NCBI GenBank assembly: GCA_934271275.1
Contig: CAKQRD010000007.1
Span: 1 to 64,000, forward strand
DNA from: an uncultured Clostridia bacterium
GTDB lineage: Bacteria > Bacillota > Clostridia > Christensenellales > Borkfalkiaceae
Length of the DNA: 64,000 nt
Reading direction: 5' to 3'
This document shows positions 1 to 6,627 of the stretch, piece after piece. The notes beneath the pieces were generated by a model, which worked only from the letters and a program-made list of their open reading frames with translations, was not told where the DNA came from and searched no databases. The position numbers and the translations under genes are program-made. Within the stretch, counting starts at the first letter, position 1, and the number at the start of each line of letters is the position of its first letter.

Positions 1-61
1 TCCCCGCCTCTCGCGGCGTTTATGTTTTTATTCTTTTTCGCAAGCGATTGCCGTCAAAAGC

Positions 62-2611
62 TTATTTAACCGCTTTTCCGAACATTATCGCTCTGATATT
101 GTATATTTCAGTATCCGTCACGCCGATCGCTTTCATATAGCTTTCGGTTTTTTCCGAAAGAGTATCGCCTTCATAAGTCTTCAACTGCGCCAAAAACTTT
201 GCGAAATCGTATTCGGTCGTTTTTGAATTTCTTTCTCCGTAAACGGAAAACGAAGTGATTTCGTAATCCTGAATAAGAGTCGCCTCGTCAACGCCGCAAA
301 GCGCGTTTATAAGGAAGGACACCGTACCCGTTCTGTCCGCGCCGCCCGTGCAGTGCATATACACGGGATAGCGGCTCTCGTCCGCAAGCGCGGAAAACAC
401 CTTTTTATACCCCGCCGTATTGTTAAACGCTTCCAGATACCCGCCGACGTTATAATATTCGAGTTTGGCGTTCGGAATCGCGCTTTCGGTAAGGTTAAGG
501 TTTTCCGCCGCGCCCCTTAAATCGAAATCCGTCTTGATTTTAAGAACGTCTCTCATATACGACTTGCCGTCTTCTGTAAGAGCAATGCCCGCAAAAGCCG
601 CCCAAGTGCTTTCGGAAACCGCGCCGCCGCGGAAAAATCTGCCCTGCGCCGTTCTTTCGCCGCTTTCGGTCATATACCCGCCGAGGTCGCGCACGTTGTA
701 AATTCCGTCTATTTTCATAGTCCGCGGACCTGAATCCGCCGTCTCGAAAGTAGAGAACGCGTATTTATTGCCGAAGCTCGTCACCGCCGTAACGCGAACG
801 TAATATTTTGTAGCTTTATAAAGATTATACAGCTCCGCGCTCGTCTGCGTGGGATTCGTTTCGATGAGAACCGCATTCGATAAGTCCGCGTTCACCGAAT
901 ATTCGACTCTGTATTCCGTCACGCCCGAAAGCTTGCCGTTCCAACTTACCACGACGGGCGCAACCGCGTCCTTTTGTCCCGAAATCATAGAACCCGCTAC
1001 GTTCGCGCCGCTCACGGAAAGATAGTTTTTAACGTTATCCGCATAAGGATATACCGTCGCGCCGTTTGTCGGAGCGGTTATTTCAAAGCTTACGCCAGCG
1101 GCTTCGGGAATAACGAACACGCCCTTGCCCGCGCCTACGTTCAGGGTTACCGAACCGTTCGCAAGCTCGGCGGTCTTTTTAACGCCGTTTTCATAATAAA
1201 TCACTTTATCGAATCCTTCGCCGAACGTGAGAGTCACCGTATTAGTCCTTGCAAGTCTCGGATCATCGGCGTTCACTACCATAAATCCGAAATTGCCGTT
1301 GCCGTCTTTAAGACACCCTGCTATAGCGTCGTAAGAAGAAGAAACGGAGGTAAGCACCGCGCTCGAATAAGAACTCGTCCCGTTAAAAACGTTCGCCGAG
1401 GCGGAAGTTCCCGCAGAATACTTCGTCCCGAGCCAGTTATATCCCGCCGTTCTTCTCGCAACCTTTATAATCTCCGCGTTGGCGTTCTTCATCGCGGTAT
1501 AGGTATCTGTCGCGACCGCCTTATAACTTCCGTCCGATTGCTGTTGCCACATATACGCGCCGTCCGCAAACCATTCGGAATTTAGTTGATTCATCGGCTG
1601 CATATAGGTAAAATAAACCGCTTTTTCGTATCCGTAGGCGAGCGCGCTGTATAGCTGATAGGTCATCATCTGTTCCGAAACCTTGCCGTGATAGGTGTAA
1701 GAAGAACTACTGCCGTTTCTTTGTATCTCTTCGTATTGAGCCTTATTATAAAAAGCAATGGACTGAACGCACAAACTGCGCTTATACCCTTTCTCTTCAG
1801 AATGCTTTGCAAATAATTCGAGATTCTGAAAATATTTATCGAGCATAGAATACGAGGTAGTGTGGCTGTATTTGGGATTTACTATACCGCTTTTCTTTCT
1901 CGTAATCGTTTCCAAAAACGGGTAATAATCGAAACAAAGCGATTCTTGTTCCGCGCCCGTAAGCCCCTGTTGATACAAATCCAGATAATTTCTGTACTGC
2001 GCTTCGGTAAGCCCGAACGTCGCGCCGAAATTGCCGTCCGTATCGGAACTCGCGTTCGGATTAACGTGAACTTCTGCCGCGTTCATACCGAGAAGCGCGC
2101 CGTAAAGCATATACCCGTCTCTGTACACGCCGAGGTCGTTTACCAGCCACTTATACCAGTAGTTATAAGTTTCGTACATACGTCCCCTCGGCTCGTCGCG
2201 GAGAATAAGTCCGCCGAAACAAGGGAAAGTTTTAAGTTTGTTGTACATTTTGGTCAGATTTTCTTTAATCTGTCCGTCCGCGTGCGTAGACTCCCCGCTC
2301 ATCACGCCATTTAAATAAAGCGACGGAATAAAAACTTTCGCTTTATAATACGGCACTTTATAAACGTTGCAATATTCTTCAACGAGGTCAAGGAGTTTTA
2401 TCGCGTCCGAATTGAGATAATACCCGTTAGAGTCGATTTCGCTGTAACCGTCGCCGACCGCGTGACCGATTGACCGATAAGTCATATAATCGGCGTCGTC
2501 GCTCATAACGTAGGTGAACCCCGCGTCAAAGTACGACTTTACGTCTTCTACGGTAGCCATACGGTAAACGGCGCCGCCCGTAACGTTACTCACGAGCGTG
2601 CCGTTTTCCAT
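62..2611 (-). CDS. Glycosidase-like TIM barrel + FN3 + PtpB/LipA-type phosphatase (probably 5'-truncated or frameshifted)
   Basis: Residues 1 to about 420 resemble the glycosidase-like lipoprotein at 10882-12375: both have a DAG-containing strand and a DEP motif (here LRDEPRG) that could hold a catalytic Glu. A fibronectin III-like domain follows (about 500-620). The C-terminus is a Y_phosphatase3-type domain with the P-loop HCTGGADRTG, catalytic Cys near 754. The family includes the secreted phosphatases MptpB and Listeria LipA. The ATG at 2611 has no convincing ribosome site and no signal peptide. The frame stays open upstream to a stop at 2708, and the upstream codons encode AAYYGPAVGAY, which matches the GFYGP start of the paralogue's barrel. 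The intact protein therefore probably starts in the preceding gene through a -1 shift at a run of seven A (see findings), or this is a decayed gene. The phosphatase call is firm; the sugar specificity is unknown. Confidence 0.75.
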   Translation of the reverse strand: MENGTLVSNVTGGAVYRMATVEDVKSYFDAGFTYVMSDDADYMTYRSIGHAVGDGYSEIDSNGYYLNSDAIKLLDLVEEYCNVYKVPYYKAKVFIPSLYLNGVMSGESTHADGQIKENLTKMYNKLKTFPCFGGLILRDEPRGRMYETYNYWYKWLVNDLGVYRDGYMLYGALLGMNAAEVHVNPNASSDTDGNFGATFGLTEAQYRNYLDLYQQGLTGAEQESLCFDYYPFLETITRKKSGIVNPKYSHTTSYSMLDKYFQNLELFAKHSEEKGYKRSLCVQSIAFYNKAQYEEIQRNGSSSSYTYHGKVSEQMMTYQLYSALAYGYEKAVYFTYMQPMNQLNSEWFADGAYMWQQQSDGSYKAVATDTYTAMKNANAEIIKVARRTAGYNWLGTKYSAGTSASANVFNGTSSYSSAVLTSVSSSYDAIAGCLKDGNGNFGFMVVNADDPRLARTNTVTLTFGEGFDKVIYYENGVKKTAELANGSVTLNVGAGKGVFVIPEAAGVSFEITAPTNGATVYPYADNVKNYLSVSGANVAGSMISGQKDAVAPVVVSWNGKLSGVTEYRVEYSVNADLSNAVLIETNPTQTSAELYNLYKATKYYVRVTAVTSFGNKYAFSTFETADSGPRTMKIDGIYNVRDLGGYMTESGERTAQGRFFRGGAVSESTWAAFAGIALTEDGKSYMRDVLKIKTDFDLRGAAENLNLTESAIPNAKLEYYNVGGYLEAFNNTAGYKKVFSALADESRYPVYMHCTGGADRTGTVSFLINALCGVDEATLIQDYEITSFSVYGERNSKTTEYDFAKFLAQLKTYEGDTLSEKTESYMKAIGVTDTEIYNIRAIMFGKAVK

Positions 2612-2649
2612 ATACGCGCCTACCGCAGGTCCGTAATACGCAGCCAGCG

Positions 2650-5202
2650 TTAAGCTTTTTTTAAGTAGTTTTCCCCCAGAAACGCAATCTGCTCTTCGGT
2701 AAGACCGTTAATATCTTTGTTTTCTATCGCGCTCGTCGCAACGTCGTGCGCCGATCTCGCGTTGTTCTCGAAATCTACGTCCGAATAGTAGGTAACCGTT
2801 TCGCCGCCTTCGTAACTTACCGTAACGTAAGTCCTTACGACGTACTGCAAATCGCGGTGAGCGTCTCTGATATTCGTGAGAACGAGACTGAATATCACGT
2901 TCCCGTCCTGCTCGTAGCTCTTGAAACCATTTTCCGAAGAGTTGGTTTCGAGATATTTATAGCCCGCCGTATCGAGATTTTCTTTCGTGAAATTACCAAG
3001 TCCCACGCCGTCGTTCTCGCCGGAGTTATCCACGTTGGTTTTAACCGTTAAAATCATACCGTAAGCGGAAACGTGAGCGGATTTAGCGACCGCGCTCGTA
3101 AAGCGTAAGCCCGCCGTTCCGGAAGCTCTCACCTCCGCGCCGTCAACCGTTTCGAGGTGAAGCGCAACGATATTTACGGTAATCGCTTCCGCGGGAGTTC
3201 CTATCGCCGCAAAAAGAGCCGCGCCCGTTTTATAGAGTTTTCCTTCGTATTCGTAACCTACGACCTTAGTATCCGCAATCGACACCGAGGGAATCGCCGC
3301 AACGAAGTTTTCTTCGTTCCAAGTAATTTTTTCGGTTTTATTAGTTTCGCCGTTGACGGTAAAAGTGACTTCGGTCTCTGCTTCGGGAGCCGCCGCAACG
3401 GTGACCGCTTCTGCAGGCATAACGAACGAATACACGCCTTTTGCGCCCGCCGTTACCTCTACGTTCGTTCCGCCCGCCGTCGTGACGGTGGGAGTACCCG
3501 CAGTTGCGGGCGTGAAGTATATCGTTTCCCCTACTTTACCCGTAAGGTTGCAGGAAACTTTTGTTCTTCCCCAGATCGAGGTTGTAATACCAAGGTCGTC
3601 ATTATCAGCGTCGTAAATCTGAATTTTGGCTTTCAGACCATATGCCCTTGCAATCCAGCCTATACCGAAGTATTCGCAGTTTTTCGCCGCTTCGTAAGTT
3701 GTAAGCTTACCGATAATACCGCTCGTTTGCTGTACTACGCTCGAAGTCCCGATTATCGAAACCGTAGCGATGGGGGTTGCGGAATCATACGCCATTAAAA
3801 ACTCGTTGTACCCCGGCCATACACCGGTGCTGAAGGTCTGGTCTTTCGCCCCTTTCGTATTTGCATTAAACAAACCGCGTTCATTACCGTAAGGAGAATC
3901 CAGATCGGGTATACGAACAGTCCCCACGCGCGAAGAAGAATTTCCGCCGGAAGAGGTTTCTTCGGAAATGCTTAAACGCATATTAACGTCGCCCTTAGTC
4001 TTCGTTGCGTTTACTATCCAACCGGAGTTATGATCTCCTTCTTTATATCCCCACGCCCCGTCAAAATCGTAATATACGTTCATTCCGTAAGTTCCGCCCA
4101 TTTTGAAGGTAACGTTGCTTGCCGAGATAGCCGCTTCGGTAAGCTGTTCTACTCCTTTAATCACCGTTATATCGGAGAAAACGAAGTTCGTCGCTCCGCT
4201 CGGAGACGAAATGATAAAGCCCTCTATCTTACCGTCGGAATTTGCAAGTCCCGCCGCAGGAATCGTGTGATTAAGCTCGCCGTTCGTATTCCAGTTAAAA
4301 TATACGTCCGCCGTAGAAACGGTTGTTCCGTCGAGATTCTTTATCGTACAACCTACCGTTTTTGCATCTTCCCAACCGAGCATTTTGAGCTTTAAGTGCG
4401 TAACGTCTGCGGCGAATACGGGCGTAGCGAATTTAATCGTTACGTCAAAAGCTTTCTCACGACTTTCCAGCTTGACGCGGTTTCTCAAAGCCGCCGTCTG
4501 CCAACTTGCGTGTCCCCAAGACTCCTGCTGAATAGCTATATTCGTCGTCGTACCCTGACTGCCGTAGCTCGAAGAATAATCTATCGGAGCTGCGTTTTCG
4601 CAAACGAAAGTAACGTCGCTTACCATAAACCACCCGCTTATGTTATCCGTCACCGAGTTTCTGATTATAAGCCCGTTTACCTTTCCGTCTTCGTTTTTAA
4701 GAGCGGAAACGGGTACTTTTACGGTAATTACGTCGAGCGGATACGCCGCGCACGTCGAGTCCGCCCACGAATAAGCTATTTGGGTATTATACGCCAAAAC
4801 GTTTGCCGCGGTATAAATTTCGGTATCGGCAAACGAATAAGTTTTGCCTTCCGCCCAGATAAGCGCTCTGAACGTCACGAACGAATATTTACTTGCTTCA
4901 ACGTCCTCGAACCCGATATAGAATTTAGAGTCCGCGGTGCTGAACGTTTTTGAAAATTTCGTCATTCCGAGCGTTTCAATCCAACTTGAATATGCTCCCG
5001 TAGATAATGCGGCGGTTTTGTCTGTCCTATCGTCCTTCGTAAAGGTATAAGCCTCGGTTATAGAAACGGTTTTGCTTTCTCCCGCGACGATTTCGGCAGC
5101 TTCTGCGCCTTTCGTCTTTAACGATAAGCCGAAAACCGCGACGCTTAACGCAAGCAGCGCGCTAAACGCTATAAGCAACGCCTTCTTTATCCTTATACTC
5201 AT
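2650..5202 (-). CDS. Large secreted protein with CBM-like N-terminal module and GLRF domain
   Basis: A signal peptide occupies about residues 1-35. Residues 40 to about 350 form a module closely paralogous to the start of the 853-aa protein at 18882-21443, with shared EAYTFTKDD, SGWFMVSDVTF and TVGCTIKNLDGT stretches. I infer paired beta-sandwich, possibly glycan-binding, units. The C-terminal 150 residues form a domain beginning GLRFTSAV that recurs near the N-terminus of the 1827-aa protein at 43957. The start is fixed by GGAGG 10 nt upstream, which lies inside the last codons of the 42-aa peptide gene, one base before this ATG, so translation is probably coupled. The protein ends in NYLKKA at a run of seven A next to the next gene's frame. 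There is no C-terminal anchor, unlike its paralogue, which fits the possibility that it is really the N-terminal half of a larger protein. Confidence 0.85.
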   Translation of the reverse strand: MSIRIKKALLIAFSALLALSVAVFGLSLKTKGAEAAEIVAGESKTVSITEAYTFTKDDRTDKTAALSTGAYSSWIETLGMTKFSKTFSTADSKFYIGFEDVEASKYSFVTFRALIWAEGKTYSFADTEIYTAANVLAYNTQIAYSWADSTCAAYPLDVITVKVPVSALKNEDGKVNGLIIRNSVTDNISGWFMVSDVTFVCENAAPIDYSSSYGSQGTTTNIAIQQESWGHASWQTAALRNRVKLESREKAFDVTIKFATPVFAADVTHLKLKMLGWEDAKTVGCTIKNLDGTTVSTADVYFNWNTNGELNHTIPAAGLANSDGKIEGFIISSPSGATNFVFSDITVIKGVEQLTEAAISASNVTFKMGGTYGMNVYYDFDGAWGYKEGDHNSGWIVNATKTKGDVNMRLSISEETSSGGNSSSRVGTVRIPDLDSPYGNERGLFNANTKGAKDQTFSTGVWPGYNEFLMAYDSATPIATVSIIGTSSVVQQTSGIIGKLTTYEAAKNCEYFGIGWIARAYGLKAKIQIYDADNDDLGITTSIWGRTKVSCNLTGKVGETIYFTPATAGTPTVTTAGGTNVEVTAGAKGVYSFVMPAEAVTVAAAPEAETEVTFTVNGETNKTEKITWNEENFVAAIPSVSIADTKVVGYEYEGKLYKTGAALFAAIGTPAEAITVNIVALHLETVDGAEVRASGTAGLRFTSAVAKSAHVSAYGMILTVKTNVDNSGENDGVGLGNFTKENLDTAGYKYLETNSSENGFKSYEQDGNVIFSLVLTNIRDAHRDLQYVVRTYVTVSYEGGETVTYYSDVDFENNARSAHDVATSAIENKDINGLTEEQIAFLGENYLKKA

Positions 5203-5203
5203 A

Positions 5204-5332
5204 TTACTGATTCCTCCACATATCGAAATCGTCCCTGTCGTTGTCGCCGAGGGGCGATACCATTATAACGTCGTTTTCGTCTATCTTAACGAAAAAAACG
5301 TCGGGGTGTTCGTAGCTTCTCATCTTGTCCAT
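5204..5332 (-). CDS. Small acidic peptide (42 aa), YxxP peptide family
   Basis: The start is set by AGGAGG 7 nt upstream of the ATG at 5332; a longer in-frame reading would run through the hairpin element at 5361-5430 and is rejected. The peptide starts MDKMRSYEHPDVFFVKI, continues with ENDVIMVSPLGDND and ends in an Asp-rich tail with one Trp. It has no signal peptide and no membrane segment. Two other short genes here (49456-49578 and 61492-61611) share its length, a Tyr near residue 5-8, a hydrophobic core around residues 11-26 and a location immediately upstream of a giant secreted protein. It is the first gene after the regulon A promoter. Function is unknown; it could be a precursor peptide, a chaperone-like leader or a regulatory peptide. 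Confidence 0.75.
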   Translation of the reverse strand: MDKMRSYEHPDVFFVKIDENDVIMVSPLGDNDRDDFDMWRNQ

Positions 5333-5360
5333 AAAATTTCCTCCTGTAAAAATTTTTCTT

Positions 5361-5430
5361 AAAAGCCGATAAACGGGCTTGCCCGATTTTGTCAAAAATC
5401 GGGCAAGGCGTACGCCTTGCAAATTTTTTT
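5361..5430 (-). repeat. Dispersed double-hairpin leader element, copy 1
   Basis: This is one of three near-identical 60-70 bp elements (also at 21478-21547 and 49611-49680). The core has the inverted repeat TTGCCCGATTTT / AAAATCGGGCAA with a 4-nt loop, overlapping the perfect 18-bp palindrome GCAAGGCGTACGCCTTGC. Because they share the GCAA bases, the two hairpins cannot form together. A third small hairpin, CGGGCTTGCCCG on the plus strand, is also possible. It lies in the 5' leader of the peptide gene, about 15-30 nt upstream of its ribosome site. Confidence 0.8.
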
Positions 5431-5464
5431 AAAATTTCTCGCGTTATTTGCCGTTTTCACCTAT

Positions 5465-5493
5465 ATTTTATCATTAAAAGACTTTTGCTCAAA
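5465..5493 (-). promoter_or_regulatory. Regulon A promoter 1 (peptide/850-aa operon)
   Basis: On the minus strand, -35 TTTGAG (5488-5493) and -10 TAAAAT (5465-5470) are separated by 17 bp. The second regulon A promoter, at 24216-24244, has the same spacing and the same distance to the operator. The weak -35 beside an upstream operator suggests activation by the AraC regulator. Confidence 0.7.
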
Positions 5494-5508
5494 TACCTAT
5501 GTTTGTTC

Positions 5509-5550
5509 ATTTTTTGCTCTGTATTTGTTTTTTTGTTGACTATGTGCCGT
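5509..5550. promoter_or_regulatory. Regulon A operator, copy 1
   Basis: About 40 bp almost identical to 24260-24302: TTTTTTGCTCTGTATTTG followed by TTTTTTTGTT and ACTATGTGCCGTT. On the minus strand it reads as two related half-sites, CACATAG...CAAAAA and CAAATAC...CAAAAA, offset by 19 bp, the layout expected for an AraC-type dimer. It overlaps the -35 of the divergent regulator gene's own promoter (5536-5541), so autoregulation is likely. Confidence 0.7.
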
Positions 5551-5564
5551 TTTTGTGCTAAAAT
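5536..5564 (+). promoter_or_regulatory. Promoter of the AraC regulator gene, probably leaderless
   Basis: -35 TTGACT (5536-5541) and -10 TAAAAT (5559-5564) have a 17-bp spacer. Only six bases separate the -10 from the ATG at 5571, so transcription should start at or beside the start codon. No Shine-Dalgarno sequence precedes the ATG. Confidence 0.65.
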
Positions 5565-5570
5565 ACCCGT

Positions 5571-6440
5571 ATGAGAAAAGATCGTTCCGAATCGTTCGTA
5601 ATAGAGCCTATGCTGCTTCCGTTCGCCACGCAGCTGACCGCCGCGCAGGACGAATACAAGCACGCGCACAAATTTTTCGAGTTCTTTTATATTACCGCGG
5701 GCAAAATCACTCACAAATGCAACGGCATTACGGAAGAACTTTCCGAAGGCGACGCGTGTCTTATCTGCCCCGGCGCGTATCATTCGTTTGTCCGCAAGGG
5801 AACGTGCATTCACCGCGACCTGCTCTTTTCTTCCGAGCTTATGAAAGCCGCCTGCTTCTATATAGACGATAAAATTTACGACGATCTCGTTCTTAAAGGC
5901 TTCGTAAGATTTCGTATGCGGGAAGAAGACGTTCTCGCGTATGAAAAACAGATCACCACTTTCCTTTCTTATTACGACGTAAGGCTCAGGCATATTCAGG
6001 AAAAGCTGCTCGCCGCGTCTATTTTGGGGCATCTTTTATTCTCGGAAAACGATAAGGAAACGCCCTCCAACGACTTCCGCGCAAAGTGCATAGCCGTCGT
6101 CAACATCTATTTTTCGCACGCAAACGCAATGCAGCTTATAATCGACGATTTATGCCTCAATCAATCGTATCTGTGCAAGCGGTTCAAAAGCGTTTTCAAT
6201 ATGACGCTTACCGACTACATAAACGATTTGCGCATTAAACACGCAAGCTACCTTTTGCAAACCACCGACTATACTCAACAACAGATTTGCGAGTCGGTCG
6301 GCATTGAAAGCGTTTCTTATTTCAACAAACTTTTTAAAACCAAATACGGGGTGGCGCCGGGCTTTTTCCGAAGACAGGCCGCTAAAACCAACAGCGAACA
6401 GTTTGCGGGGAAAAACGTTTCCGAAAACGCAAAACCTTAA
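5571..6440 (+). CDS. AraC-family transcriptional regulator (regulon A)
   Basis: 289 aa. The N-terminal half is a cupin-like sensor domain with EYKHAHKFFEFFYITAG and a GDACLICPGAYHSF strand pair. The last 100 residues contain the two helix-turn-helix motifs of the family, with LCLNQSYLCKRFK and the C-terminal signature region ESVSYFNKLFKTKYGVAP. It is divergent from the peptide/850-aa operon and is followed by its own terminator. The same operator sequence occurs at its promoter and upstream of the operon starting at 24112, so it probably activates both in response to a sugar or oligosaccharide. The start at 5571 gives a complete cupin domain; the absence of a leader is noted separately. Confidence 0.9.
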   Translation: MRKDRSESFVIEPMLLPFATQLTAAQDEYKHAHKFFEFFYITAGKITHKCNGITEELSEGDACLICPGAYHSFVRKGTCIHRDLLFSSELMKAACFYIDDKIYDDLVLKGFVRFRMREEDVLAYEKQITTFLSYYDVRLRHIQEKLLAASILGHLLFSENDKETPSNDFRAKCIAVVNIYFSHANAMQLIIDDLCLNQSYLCKRFKSVFNMTLTDYINDLRIKHASYLLQTTDYTQQQICESVGIESVSYFNKLFKTKYGVAPGFFRRQAAKTNSEQFAGKNVSENAKP

Positions 6441-6482
6441 AACGGCGAAAGCTTTGCGGCACGATAACTCTTATATAATACG

Positions 6483-6522
6483 CGCGGCAAAGGCGGTTAA
6501 ACCCGCCTTTGCCGCGTTTTTC
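6483..6522 (+). terminator. Intrinsic terminator of the AraC gene
   Basis: A perfect 13-bp stem GCGGCAAAGGCGG / CCGCCTTTGCCGC with a 6-nt loop is followed by a T run on the plus strand. Confidence 0.9.
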
Positions 6523-6523
6523 G

Positions 6524-6613
6524 TTCTTATTACTTTAAGTTTTTGTTACTATACGCTCTTGTTACCGTACATTCTTATTACTATACTTTCTTATTACCGT
6601 ACGTTCTGATTAC
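6524..6613. repeat. 16-bp tandem repeat array
   Basis: Five imperfect 16-bp units and a partial sixth, best unit TTCTTATTACCGTACG, run head to tail between the terminator at 6483-6522 and the end of the convergent phosphatase gene. Confidence 0.8.
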
Positions 6614-6627
6614 GGGCGATAACCCTT

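Noticed and set aside
1..61. Left window edge searched for a gene or terminator
   Set aside because: Only 61 bases are present; no hairpin with a T run or start codon with a ribosome site could be supported.
5204..5422. 72-codon version of the first small peptide gene
   Set aside because: The extension runs through the double-hairpin repeat, while a strong AGGAGG site supports the internal ATG at 5332.
5361..5430. Palindromic repeats considered as a CRISPR array or transposon ends
   Set aside because: There are three single copies tens of kilobases apart, without spacers, cas genes, transposase or target duplications.
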